This document shows, in pieces, positions 25,301-39,400 of a stretch of 64,000 nt of DNA; within the stretch, counting starts at the first letter, position 1, and the number at the start of each line of letters is the position of its first letter. Position numbers and translations under genes: made by a program. The notes under the pieces are model-generated. The model had not been told where the DNA came from. It was given only the letters and a program-made list of their open reading frames with translations, and ran no database searches. The stretch lies in contig CAJNDS010001112.1 of assembly GCA_905221605.1 (NCBI GenBank), positions 690,972-754,971 on the forward strand. The letters are read 5' to 3'. The stretch is from Symbiodinium natans. Taxonomy: Eukaryota > Sar > Dinophyceae > Suessiales > Symbiodiniaceae.

Positions 25301-28300
25301 CCTTAGGGAGTAGTGGGGAGTATTCGGGAACCTTAGGTTGCATACCCCCCTTGAACCCCCCCCCTTACCTTGAGAACCCCATCAGTTTAGGGTTGAGGGA
25401 GCCGTCTCGGGGCATTTCCTCTGGCTTTTGTTGCACCATGTCCTGACCTGAAGTCGCGCTGAGACAACTCGAGGACTTCTTGAGCCGTGCATGCGTACCC
25501 TCCCAACCCTAAACCCTAAACCCTAAAACCCTAAAACCCCTAAAACCCCTAAAACCCCTAAAACCCCTAAAACCCCTAAAACCCCTAAAACCCCTAAAAC
25601 CCCTAAAACCCCTAAAACCCCTAAAACCCCTAAAGCCCGAAAACCCTAAAACCCTAAAACCCTAAAACCCTAAAACCCTAAAACCCTAAACCGCGTGCGG
25701 CCAAGGCTTCACTGGCAAGGGGGTCAAAGCTGCCACCATTCCCGGCAGGTGCCTCCAAAGAACCAGGGTTTAGGGTTTAGCTTTAGGGGTTGAGGGATTA
25801 GGGTTTAGGGTTGAGGGTTTAGGGTTTAGGATTTTGGGTTTAAGGGTGTAGGGTTTCCATGATAAGGGTTTAGGTTCCGGGGACGGCCACAATTTGTTGT
25901 ACCTTCCGCACGAAACGAACCCGAAAATACTGGGATCATAGATCCTATGCGACTTTCTTCCTATTGAGGTAGATGGGCGCCAGAATGTCCAGAACCTTGT
26001 ACAGCTTGGCCTAATCCTTAGACCCTAGACCACAGACCCTCAACCCCAGAACACCTAAACATTCTGAGCCCGAAACACATCCCTGCAAGCCTAAACCGTT
26101 GGGCTAAACCTTAAACCCTGAACCCTAAACTCCCTGCAAAGCTTGAGTTGCTTTCCCGCTGGTTTCGGGGGAAGGGTTCAGGGTTTATATCGAGACCCAT
26201 TTCATTAGAATGGGGAGTTGGGGTGAGTTGCATAAGACTAGAAGAGGATACAGTTGGTACTCGAAAAACCTTCAACATTAAACCGCATTTGTTTCGTTCA
26301 GCGGTTTAAGGTTCAGGGTTCAGTATACTTTGCAGCATTTCTCCCTAAAACTACTGATAACCAAGGTCAACCTGCTCAGCAAATGGCAACTTCAGCAAAA
26401 TTCCAACTTGGTACCCAATTTAGGATTCAGTGCATTGACCTGCAGTTGGGGAGCCCTGAACCCAAACCTATAACCTTACAACCCTTACAACCCCTGTAAC
26501 CCTTGTAGCCCTTACTACCCTATAACCCCTATAGACCTTGTAACACCCTAGAACCCCAAAAACGGTATAACCCTATAACCTATAACCCTTATATCCCTAT
26601 AACTCTATAACCCTTTGCCTATACCCCTATAACCCTATAACCCTATACACCCTAAACCCTATAACCATATAACCCTAAAACCCTAAAACCCTAAACCCCT
26701 AAACCCTAAACCCTAAACCCTGAACCCTAAACCCTAAACCCCTAAACCCTAAACCCTAAACCCTGAACCCCCTTCAAAAGGCCCACGGCCCGTTCCCCGT
26801 CCGAAGGGCGCAGCGCCGCCGGCCCCCGCGATGATCACGTTGATGCCCCGGGCCTCTGCAGTAGTCGCGTACTCGTACCTCAGGGCCGGGCGAAAGCTCA
26901 GGGTTTAGGGTTTAGGGTTTAGGGTTTAGGGTTTAGGGATTAGGGTGTAGGGTTTAGGGTTTAGGGTCTAGGGTTTCGGGTTTTAGGATTTAGGGTTTAG
27001 GGTTTAGGATTTGGGGTTGACCCGAACAACCGTTGAGGGCCTAGGGTGAATGATAGGGCTTAGACCCCAAGTATCCTTAACACCTTGAGTATCCCGAACT
27101 AAACTTCACGCACTACACACCTAAAGTGGTCTTAAACACAGCCTCAAAACACCCCACAAGACCGCAAAGAGCCCGAATGTCCCTAAACGCCCAAAACAAA
27201 AGACACAACAAATCAAAAACAAGACTCAACATACGCCTGAAAACCCCAAAACCTGAAATAAATTCCCAAAACATAGTTAGGCTCTGAGGGGTTCTAGGGA
27301 TGTGGGATGGGATTTGGACTCTGGTGGGTGCCGGTCTGAGTGTGCTAAAGCTTCGGGCTTCGGGTTTAGCTTGGCGCATTCAGCATGGGGCTTGGTGTGT
27401 TCAGGCTTCTTTCCCGCCCCTAAACCCTAGACCCTCAACCCTGGGTACGAAGCTGATGACAAGAGGCATGTACTCTGGTGTGCGATGAGCAGAGACAATG
27501 CTAATCCTCCGCAACGTAGCGAGTTTAGTGTTTAGGGAGTGTGGGGATTTCGGGGTTTAGGGATTTCTGGTTTACGGGTGCTGCGAGGGAACAACTTCTA
27601 GATCAGGTTGAAGGAACTGAGGGTGTAGCCTGCTACGCACTCTGAAGGATCTTCCTCAGTTCCGATAAGCCCAAAGCGGGAGCGTAAAGAAAAAACTGCC
27701 ACCGGCCTAACCAGAAAAAAGGCGTCGGGGTAAGGGTGGTGCCGCCACGACTTGCTCGTCTTGGGCTCAGGGTTGCGGGTTGAGAGCTAATAGGGGATAG
27801 GATTAGGGGGACCCTTGGGGATATAGACCCTCTGAATGGGGTCCCTGGTTAAGAGTGCCAGAAGAGGGTTAAGAAGGGGTTGCCTTTTGAGGGTCCCCCC
27901 TATCCTACCTAGGAGCTAAAGGGTTTAAGGCTCAGGGCTGAGGGCTCAGGACTCAGAGGGTTTTAGCGATGTTTAGGTCTCAGGGTTGAGGGTTGCCCAA
28001 GTTGGGGCTTAGGTTTTAGGGTTTAGGGTTTAGGGCTCAGGGTTGAGGGCTTATAGGATTAGCTTTCAAAGCCCAGCTGGGGGCGTGGATTCACCCATCC
28101 CGCGGCAGCAAGACGAACTCTTTGAGGTTTAAGGGGTTGAGGGTGTACGGTTTAGGGTTGGGGTTTAGGTTTTTTCTACCCTCTGAGCAATAAATCGTAT
28201 ACAGCATAAGTGCCCCCAAGAGACTCGTAAGGGATGCCAAAGTCATCAAGCACTTGAGCAGCGTCCTGGCGAGAACGGGGCCGTTGGGGCTTGGGCGAAA

Positions 28301-31300
28301 GAAACTGCTGCTCAGCCGTTTAGGGTTTAGGGTTTAGGGTAAAGCCCTTGGCCTTAATCGACGAAGTCACAAGACCGTCTCTTAGGGCAAGGCTTATGAA
28401 AGGCTTTGGGGACACGTAGATTTGCACTCGTTACCTCTGTGTTCTGATGCTCAGGGACAGAGGGGGCAGCATCTCATGCAGGTCTGCGAGCCTGCCCAAC
28501 AAAGGTCCTTCGTTAACGCATTCAAGAAGGTAAGAATTCAAAAAAATAGTAGCCCATAAAACGTGATTCGTTAGAGGCACCAGATTCCAAAAAAAACCGC
28601 TGAACCCAAACCCCAAACCATACATCCCCCAAACGTAACACCCTAGACCCTAAACCCTAAACCCTAAACCCTAGATCCTAAACCCCACCCTCCAGTCCTT
28701 CATCGTGGGCAGATCGCTGTCGCTGCCCATGATGATCCCCACGCTCGGCGAGGGCTTGGTCGGAACCTCTTTCGCGGTTTAGGGTTTAGGGTTTAGGGCT
28801 TAGGGTTTAAATCGGGTTTAGGGTTTAGGGTTTAGGGCTTAGGGCTTAGGGCTTGATTCGCACACAGAAGCAGTGATTTGCCGAAAAATGACACTGGGCA
28901 CCGTGATGCTGATAGCAGATACTATTGAAATTCAAACTCGCGACTGTGTGAAACCCCCACGCGCTGATACAATCTGATAGACTACTTAAGAACCCCCGAA
29001 AGATGAAAGAAGAATAACCCCTATTGCCCTTACAAGGAAGAAGAGGTTTCTTTTGGAGTGATTTGCAGCAAATAGGTATCAAATGGTTCTAACAGCGGCA
29101 AGAAACATCTAGCTTGTTGACCGCGTCGTCGCCGTCAACGGCCTTGGATGTGATCGAGCCTCACCAAAATCCTCGAATTTTTAACTAGGGCGCCTCCTGC
29201 CTAAGGGAGTGGGCCCAGATCTTCCAAAACCCCTTAATTAAGGAATATACCTTAATTCAGAATGATGATCCCCTAGTATGAACTAGGGCATATTCCGCAA
29301 TTAAGATCTGGAGCGCGGCCTCGCCGAAATCCGCTTGTAACCACGATTGCACTCCTGCGGTCTGCTTTTTCTCAGTGCTCCTGTGCGATTGCTTCAAAAC
29401 GCTATTTTTCTAGAGTTTCGCCACCCGCCTAGCCGACCTCTTTCGGACGCACTGCAGGTTCACGGGGACTGAGGAACACTTGTCACAACCATCTCTTGCC
29501 TGTAAGTTCGCAGAGAAGGTGTGAGGGCCACCCTCTACAGGCCCAAGAAAGTCTTTAACACAATACAGTTGCAAGTGACGTCGCAGATTGCCCCTGTGGG
29601 TTCAGGACTAAGACCTGGGCATTGGCCATCACAAGCACAACGAGTTCAGAAGTTGCATAGCAGTTGCATAGAATCCAGCTGAGGTGCCGCACAGCAATGC
29701 AAAGCTGGCAACTACTACAAAAGAACAAGACGTTCTACGTGAATCCGCGCGAATGAGCGAACCTCGATCTTCAGGCATGCAAAGCAACCGCTAGCATCAT
29801 CATATGACCTGACCAATCGAGTAAGGGACAGAATTACAAAAAGTCGCGAAGCCGCTGTGGATTCAGAATGCAGACATCTCCTAGGTGGCGCGAATGCTCC
29901 GTGCGGAGTGCTGCTGAAAGTGAAGGAGGCACTTGTGCCTCATGTTGCGAAATCAAAGACACATGCCCAGCAGCAAGTCTCGCAGATCAGCGCAGGCAAC
30001 TACTCAGGGCTCATGATATGGCTTATGATATGGGTTAACATCCGAGCATAAAACTTAAAACCAAATTGGGCCGTCATGCAATCCTTGCTTGGCGAGTGTG
30101 GTCGAAGTCCCAAGCCGCACACTCTCCAGGGCTTCCGTGATCCAGATGGTGGTCTTACTGGCCCAAAACCCAAGGAAATAAAGTTACCTTATGAGAAGCC
30201 CAAAAGTTGAAAATTGGGTTTTCAGCCAGTACGTGGTTCTAGATCTCTCAAAGCAGAGTAATTCTGGGATTTCCTGGGCCTGGTGGTCGGTTTCCACACG
30301 GTTCGGGGCCTCACCATCTGGTCTGTCTGAGCTACACACCAGGATCTGAAGCTTTCTGCTGAGCAATGTGTCTCTTGCTCTGCAACAGCTCAGATTCTGA
30401 AGCGATCCCACGCTCACAATACTCAAGAGTTCACCAAGACACTGCAAGGCTGGGGAGGGGCAAGCTACCCGATATTCCGCAAGATGCGACAAAATATCTG
30501 CTGCGCAAGACCCAAACATGCAATTGTTGCAGCCTTCCACCCCACTTTGAACATCGAGCGAGGAATCTAGCTATTGCCCCCCCCCCCTCACCTTGGATAG
30601 TGCTAAGTTGCCGAAAACTCTCGCCCAAGGCTTCTAGTGCCTGCCTTGACCAGGCGCGGATGTCATCCAGCTTTTCCTTGACGACCAAGCAGAGCACGTC
30701 CACAATCCTCATTGTCTCAGCCTGCAGACAATGGCGTGGAGGCTGCTGGCCTGGAGGAGTCGCCGCAAAAAGCGCGCCCCACTCTGCAGCACACATGGTC
30801 GACGGCTTGAGGCTGGCCATTGGCAGCAGGCCCACGTACACAAAGCTCAGGCTGAACAGTCCTGTGGCCAGCTTGCCAGGGCTAAGCATTGGAGACGCTG
30901 GGAAGCACAACACCACCGTGCGCGCGAACAGCATAAACGTGGCTCGCAACTGCAGGATAGGAGCTTGGAACTCCTGACCCACCATGCATTCAAAGCGAGT
31001 GAAGTAAGCCACGTACCACTGCTCAACACAGGCGGCTCCCACATGCCAATCGAGCGCCTCAAAAACCGTCCTCTCGTGCAGCGCGAGTGCCTCGCTGGAC
31101 ACTTCAGACGTCACGCAGTTTTGGGTGGACTCCAACCACTTGGCAAAGTCCTTGATCAAGATCATCCAACGGGAGCTCTGGTTTGCAAAGGGCCTCGCGG
31201 ATGCGCACTTCAAGGCAAGGCTCGCTGAGCACACGCAAGTCAGCGGTAGCTGTTCCAAGCGAAAGCTGTTGCTTGCTGCAAAGCGATCAAGAAGCAGGAC

Positions 31301-33373
31301 CGCGTGAAACCACATGCCTTGATCCGAAGTATACGCCCGAAGCAGGTGGGAAATGCAGCGCAAGGCATATGGACGAACTGATCCGTCGAGCGACATCGAC
31401 TGTTTCGGCAGATGCATCATCTCGTCATCCTCTTTGAGTTTATCGATCGTGTCCGAGGAGGCGCCCCGGCGATGAAGCTCCTCCTCTATGTTCTCGGAGA
31501 TGACCATCGGCATGTATTTGGTGTTTTGACCCTGGACTGGCTCAGAGAGCAAGTGGCCGTTCGCGGCCTCCATGATGAGCAAGTAAACGTGGCTGGGTAC
31601 CCCGGCAAATGCTAAGTGGAGCTCCGAAGTGTCCTAGATGCACTCACCTTGAGCCTTGTAACATCTGGGTTCAGGGCTTAGCGTTTAGTGTTTATAGCAT
31701 CTCAAGTCCAAGCATTCACTAGTCAAGAATTGCTCCAGAACATACCCACCCGCCCCAAGAATCCCACAACATTAAGAAAATATTTCACTTATGGAACGAC
31801 CTTGCCCAGTAAAACATGACCTTGCCCAGTAAAAAGAATTACCTTGCCCAGTAAAAAGAATGACCTCGCCCAGTAAAAAAGTGAACTTGGCCAGTAAAAA
31901 AACAACCTTGCCAAGTAAAACAAATGACCTTGCCCAGTAAAAATCACACCATCGAAGACCCCAAACAGTCAAAGGCACGTCAAAGAAACAGTGGAGACAA
32001 CGGGACACAAAGGGAGACAAAGCGAGATAAAGGGAGACAAAGGGACACAAAGGGAGATAAAGGGAGACAAAGGGAGACAAAAGGGAGACAAACGAGAACA
32101 AAGGCAAACAAAGGGAGACAACGAGCCCAGGAACCCGGCAACAGTCCTCAGAATGTCGGCAATCCTTAAACGAATTTACAACCCCCCCCCCCCCATCCGA
32201 AGTTCGCTTCGGCCTTTAAACAGGATACCGGGGGGGGGGGGTGCATCCGAAGTCCATCTGGGGAATCCTGGGCCGAAACGTTGGGGGCGCGGCCTTTAAA
32301 CCGGATACCCCGCCCCCCCTATCCGAAGTCCCATTTCGGGAAGCCCAGTCCAAACGTTGCTGGGCGGAGGCGCGGCCTTCCCCCCCCTCATCTGAAGTCC
32401 ATTTCGGGAAGCCCTGGGCAGAAAAGTTGCTGGGCGGAGGCGCGGCCTTTGAACAGGATTCCCCCTCAACGAGGCCCCGTGGAATCTGCACATGTTCAAG
32501 CATCACACTCCGGCGTAGAGCATGGAAACTATGAGAAGGCCTTCGGTGAAAGTGGTCCCCCTTCGCAAAGCCTGATTTTTCTCTCGGAAGCTTCTAGGCA
32601 TGCCCTTCACAAGGTAAGGTATCTTTAGAGCAACAGGCCGTTCGCCATGCGGCCTTGACTCTCCGGCGAAGAGAATAGAAACAATGACAAGCCACCCCGG
32701 CCGAAGCCGTCCCCAAACGCGCAAAACTTGATTTTTCTCCCGACAGCTTCTAGACATGACTCTCACAAGGCTTATCTTTAGAGCACAGGTCTTTCACCAT
32801 GCAACCTTGATACCCTGGTATAGAAAATAGAAACAATGAGAAGGCCCTCCGGCCGAAGACGTCCCCCAACGCAAAACCTAATTTCTCTCTCGGAAGTTTG
32901 CTGGCTCTGGTTTGTTTCGCTGCGAAAAGTGTTTGGGTGGCCTCGGGGTGGGCATGTCTTCATGCTATTGTGTTCAGCTGACCAGCGCTACACCCTAGAT
33001 CCTAATCCCTAAACCCTAGACCCTAAACCCTAAACTAAACCCCGCCCGTACTCTCTGTCCAAGCACCACCAGGACGGGACGGATCTCCTCCAGTGCGCTG
33101 GCCGGGGTGAAGCCGGTCACCGTGATGTGACCTTCAGCAGAGCATTCCGGTTTAGGGTTTAGGGTTCAGGGTTCAGGGTTCAGGGTTTAGGGTTTAGGGT
33201 TTCCGGATATGGGGGTTTACGATATCGGGGGTACTTCATCTGGGGTCCTGATTATGGGGGAATCCTACTATTGGGGGGGCTTGTATTAGGGGTCCCGTTT
33301 TTTCGAAAACCCTCATATATGAGTGCCCCTTTTTGTGGGTTCCTAACCTAGAATACGGATTCGCGCATTTTTT

Positions 33374-33404
<31 letters not shown>

Positions 33405-36400
33405 GGGTGTGGGGCATTTTCGGGGTATACGCTGTTTTGGAAACACCCCACTTCCTGCCTAAGCAAACGTCACCCGTCATCAGCTGCAAACCCCAAGCGC
33501 CCCAGAGTCCAACAAGACATTGCCTCAACGCGGGTACCTAAACCCTAAACCCTAAATATTAAGCCCCAAGCCCCAAGCCCCAAGCCCCAAATCCCAAGGC
33601 CCAAGCCCCAAGCCCCAAGCTACCTACTAAGTCAAAACGGTTTCCAGGTACCCATGCCCCGAACTAAACCCTAAACCCTAAACCCTAAACCCTAAACCCT
33701 AAACCCTAAACCCTAAACCCTAAACCCCGACTGCACCAGCCATGTCCAACCCAAGCAGCCCATCTTCCGGCCCTTGGCACAGCCGTCCTCTCGTTGCCAA
33801 GGATTCTACAGGCTTCCGTGGCTTGGGATTCAGGTATGTTGGGCTTAGGGTTTAGGGTTTAGGGTTAAGGTTAAAGCTTAGGGCTTAGGGCTCCAGGTTT
33901 AGGGTTCTGATGTACGAAGTTGCATAGGCTGGCTTGCATGGTGCTGTGCAGGTCTTCTTGCGCACTTCGTGCCAGTTTCCTGGTCGTCTCCAAAAAATAT
34001 CAACCCTAAACCCTAAACCCTAAACCCTAAACCCTAAACCCTAAAAGCAAGTGTCGACCCATGCTGGCTCCTTAGGTCGACCCGCCCCCCCCCCCTCCCG
34101 AGTGAGCAAGTGAAGGCCTTTAGGGTTTAGGGTTTAGGGTTTAGGGTTTAGGGTTTAGGGTTTAGGGTTTAGGGTTTAGGGTTTAGGGGGTAGGGCTTGG
34201 AGGTTCATGGGAAATGTTAAGCAGGGCTAGAAGTATGGTAACGAAAATTATAACCCCATTTAGGGCACTTGTAACCCTTCTTATAAGTACCCACGAACCT
34301 ACACGAAGTAAGCGTAGAACCGGTCCAGTCCCATGCTTCAATAACGAATGCATACAACCTGAACCTAGGGTATAATATATATATATATATATATATGTAT
34401 TTTATTTATTTATTTGTTTATTTATTTACATGGTACGGCACCATTTTTCGAATGACCCCCAATAGGAACCCTATTTCGAGAACTACCCACATATTTTTCC
34501 CGCTCTACTTGGAGGTTCATGGGTACTTATAAGTAGGGTTGCAAGTACCCTAAACAAGGTGTATAAGTACAGTTACCCTACCAATAGCCCTACTTACAAC
34601 TACCCATGAACCTCCACGCACATACCCCTTTGGTTCCTTCTGAACGCATCAACGCGCGCGCCTTGCCGTACCAGTGGATGCCGGCATCAGGGACGAGCAG
34701 CGCCCGTCGGAGGGGGGCCATGGTCTTTGTCACCTGGGCACTCTTGTAAGTTAGGGTTCAGGGTTCAAGGTTCAGGGTTTAGGGTTTGGGGTTTAGGGTT
34801 TGGGGTTTGGGGTTTCGGGTTTGGGGCTTCGGGTTTAGGGTTTGGGCTCAAGAACCTCTAAGCATGCATAGCGGGGCAAAGCTTGCTCTTTCAACGCCTG
34901 TTTCGGAGTGTCATGCAGCACGTTGCAGCTGTCCTGGATCTGGAAACAAAGTTTGGATATGGGAGATGGGGCCGTAAACCCTAAAGACCCTAAAGACCCT
35001 ATAGACCCTAAAAACCCTAGCAAAAACCCTGTAAACCCTGTAAAACCTAAAAACCCTATAAACCCTAAACCTGAATGTTGTTCTGGGCAAAAGGTTCGGT
35101 TGGGTCCTGTCCACGGGTCAATATCAAATATGAGAACATGGCTGATTGGTCCTGATTCGGATGTGTTGCTCTTGGGCCCCCCTAAACCCTAAACCCTAAA
35201 TCCTAAACCCTAAACCTTAAACTCTAAACCCTAAACCCAATGTGCAGCCAATGTTCGCTGTTAGCTTGCAGCTGCAGGCAGAGACTCTATTCTCATTTCG
35301 TTCGTGTGGAGGCTGAGAGAGGCTGTGTCTTCATACACAGCATGCATCAGTTAGCCCTCTCGCGCCGAAAAAACCCAGGCTCCGTCACACAAACAAGTGT
35401 AAGAGAGTGTGTGTGTGTGTGTGTGTGACGTCTGTGCAAACCGACGTATGTGCCACTATGGGAACGGCCAAGGAATGCTGCGGCTCGTCCTAAACCCTAA
35501 ACCCTAAACCGTGACCCGTCTTGCAGCTCCAGGACCATTTCCGGCGTCTCGCCCTGCCCAAGGATGTTCCTCGACAAAAGGCCGCTGCACTGCTTTTTGT
35601 TTGGGGTTTAGGGTTTAGGGTTTAGGGTTTTAGGGTTTTAGGGTTTAGGGTTTAGGGTTTAGGGTTTTGAGGATGGAATCTTGAGGTTCCCTCGCATCTC
35701 CGTTGGATGGCGCCGACATGGCCAACGACGCTCTCCGACAGTGAAAGCGATGTTCTAGGAACCCAGGTACCCCTCAATCTTTGCAGCACATCCAGACTTT
35801 CCAAAGCCCCTTAAGTAAGGACTATACCCCAACTCAGAAGAATGCTCCTTAGTATGAATCAGGGTATGTTCCTTGATTAATAGGGGCTCTGGAAGATCCG
35901 GGCAAACACGCGAAACCATACATGCTGTGCCGGTTTAGGGTTTAGGGTTTAGGGTTTAGGGTTTAGGGTTTAGGGTTTAGGGTTTAGGGTTTAGGGTTTA
36001 GGGTTTAGGGTTTAGGGTTTAGGGTGCCATCCAGGTTGCACCATCATGGCACCGCCGACGCCTGGCAAAGGCACTGCGAGCAGCGTGAGCTCCAGTGGCA
36101 TTCTTAGGGGCTGAAGACCCTGGCCCAAAACAGGTTAACCCTAAACCCCAAACCCCAAACCCTAAACCCTGAACCCTAAACCCTGAATCCTAAACCCTAA
36201 TCCCTAAACCCTAAACCCTAAACTGTTTTTTGGTAATAGGGTTCTATATAAACCAAAAGGTTGAAGGTCAACTACCCAGCCCCTAAGCGTTGACTTTGAC
36301 CCTAGGGGGAACGAGGTTGTCCACATCTGTCTCCGCCACTTGGCCGGGAAAGTAACACAAAATGAAAAGTAAATTTAGGGTTTTTAGGCTTCAGGGTTTT

Positions 36401-39400
36401 TAGGGTTCAGGGTGTTTAGTATTTAGGGTGTTTAGTATTTGGGGTTCAGGGCTTTTAGGGTTTAGGGTTTAGGGCCCTCGTCAATGTATTCGGGGACGAC
36501 GTCGATGCTTCTCGCTTAGAGGCTCATGGGCTTGAAGCCATCAACACTCAACACGTCGAAGTGCGCGGATATACTTTGAAGCTTGGCAGGCAGCCAACAA
36601 CCCTAGACCCAAGAGTAAGCTAGGAACAACAATGAAAGGTGACCCTTTTTGCCTTAAAAGGGGGCGTCTGGGGAAACCTAACCTTAAAAAAGGTGCCTAC
36701 GTTGGGTCCTGGAAACCATGAAAGGGCTTCCGAAAATCGGGGGTAACCGTTTGCGGGACTCCCAGAATGAGGATTGTATACTAGGAGGCAGTAGGGTTCT
36801 GAGTAGGAGGGCACTGATAACTCTGTTCATAACTACACATGAACCTCCAAGCAGTACTTTGGGGGTATGTTCAGGGTAACCCCCCTGTTCTTCGAAAGCC
36901 CTTTGAGCGCCAAACCCTCAACCCTCTTTCCTTAACCCTACCCCCTGAAGCCTGAACCCTAACCCTCAACCCTCACTTGGGTCCTCTTGGCCTTCGATTC
37001 CACGCAAAAAAAGTGAGGAGTACCCCTCATATGCACCCTCATATACACCGACCCTAAACACTAAACCTTAACACCCTAAACCCTAGCCCTACACGCTAAA
37101 CCCAAAGCCGTGAATCTGAAGTAACACGTAGGCCCTAGCCTGAACTCGAATGGGCAGTTCTCTAAGTTGTGTCTTTTTCTTTTTTTTTGCGAAGGGGGAG
37201 TACCCTGTATCGTACGGCACCGTTCAAGTGATAACCCCAATAGGCCGCCAACTTCGAGAACTACCCAATGTAGCAACCCCTACTGAAACCTCAACCCTAA
37301 ACCCTAAACCCTAAACCCTACACCCTAAAACCCCAAATCGTAAACCCAGCAACCCTAAACTCTACAACCCTAAACCCTAAACCCTAATCCCAGCAAAGGG
37401 GCGCAGCTGGCAGTCACCCAACGGCAGGCCCAAGACGCAACGCAAGTGCTGCTCGAACTGGTCAACGCCGCAGGCTTCCTCGGGTTTAGGGTTTAGGGTT
37501 TATAGGGTTTAGGGTTTAGGGTTTAGGGTTTAGGGTTTAGGGTTTAGGGTTTAGGGTTTAGGGTTTAGGGTTTAGGGTTTAGGGTTTAGGGGTTTTGGGA
37601 ACTTTGTAGGGGATCAAGGGAACCCTAAACTTGGGGTTTATAGGGCTTATAGGGTTTAGGGTTTTAGGAGTTTAGGGGTTTAGGGGTTTAGGGTTTAGGG
37701 TTTAGGGGTTTAGGGTTTAGGATTTGGGGTATCATATCTTGGGTGAGTTTTTTGGGGATACTAGTGATGAATACCCGGCCTCATGTCATGAAAAACACAA
37801 CCTAAAACTTGGAGCTATAAAAAGCATCGGGGTTCAAGCCCTCTTGTCGTCTTCAAGGTATGTGGACTTTCTGGGGGGGGGGGGGGGGTTCAGAAGTTGA
37901 AGGTTCTACTCGGGGATAGAAGTGGAGAAAGCTGCGCAAGACTCGCACCCTAAACCCTAAACCCTAAACCCTAAACCCTAAACCCTAAACCCTAAACCCC
38001 AATTCCTTGCAGGCTTTGCAGCCGTGGAGCCATGGTGTAGTGGCCGGTGTTGTGTGGTCGCGGCGCGATCCTGGGTGATGAACCCTAAACCCTAAACCCT
38101 AAACCCTAAACCCTAAACCGATGGGCCCCCTGAGCCCTCTAATGTTCTTCGCATCCAAGGGTTTCGGGTTTTGAGGGTTTGGAGGGTATAGGGAGTTTTG
38201 TAGGGTTCATAGAGTTTATGGGGTTTATGGTAGTTTATGGTAGTTGTGGGGTTTCTGGGGTTTTTGGCTTTGGTATCCTACAACCTCAAGACTCCAACAC
38301 CTCAAAGCCTGAATCCCTTGGCCCGGCTACAAAGCCCCAGGAGAGACCTGAACTCGCCCCTGGGCCTAAACGATGCCGTGTACCCAAAAAGCCCAATATT
38401 GCTTAATTAAGGAATATTCCTTAAATCATATGGGGATCCTTAATATGATTTAGGGTATATTCCTTAATGAAGCAATATTGGGCTCTTTGGGTAAGCTTCA
38501 GCCCAAGAAGCTCCTTCTTGACACAATGCTGGGCACCAACATGGGGGCATGCCGAAAAAAATCGCTCAAACCCCCACCCCCCCTGGACATAAATCCTAAA
38601 CCCCCCTGGACATAAATCCTAAACCCTAAGCCCTAATTGCTTCGGTTCCGTTCCCTCCTCTTGACTCCAAGGGCTCTCTCAAGGACCATGCCCCCGATAA
38701 GGTACAGTACCCTCTTCAGGCAGGGTCTGGGGTTCAGGGTTATGGGTTGGACCAATTCAGCCGGTTGAGAACGTCACATTGCGCTCCCTGATTCGGTTAC
38801 TGGGGCGGGGTACAAGTTTTATTAAGGTGAAACCCCCTAAACCCTAAACCCTAAACCCTAAACCCTACACCCTAAACCCCTCTGAAGCGTAGCACAGCCG
38901 CTCGTTCAGGAGCACTGAGCCGTCCTCCAGAAGGAACATCTCTACGCCGAAGATGCCCCGGGCATCGCCTCAGCAGGGCTTGGGGCTGAGGGCTTCTAAG
39001 GGCTTGGGGTTTAGGGTTTAGGGCTTGGTGGTTTAGGCTTTATAGGGCTTGTAGGGTTTAGGGTTTGAGGTTTAGGGTGTAGGGTTCAGGGTGTAGGGTT
39101 TAGGGCTTCGGGATTAGGGTTGAGGGTCTAACGCTTAGGGAGGGCTTACCAAATCCACAGAACCAGTTGCACACGAAACAGACCTGAGGCCATCAAACCT
39201 GCGCAACCACCTGAGTCCTAGAGCTCTTGAAATTTAAAAATTGTGCCTTGGTCTCGCAGCATCTACTGCATCTCCGGAGGGGGCTTCCTTCGAAAACCCT
39301 AAGCCCTAAACCCTGAAGCCTAGCCCTAAACCCTAAACCCCAAACACGAAGGCCCCACGTCAATTTCCATGATGGCCTCGGCCTTACAACCAGCGCGCCG

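Noticed and set aside
39360-39400. Minus-strand reading KAEAIMEID as a PurK-PurE exon
   Set aside because: It resembles the A.KI..(D/N)AI helix, but exon 13 (39549-39612) supplies that helix with better sequence and correct phase to exon 14.
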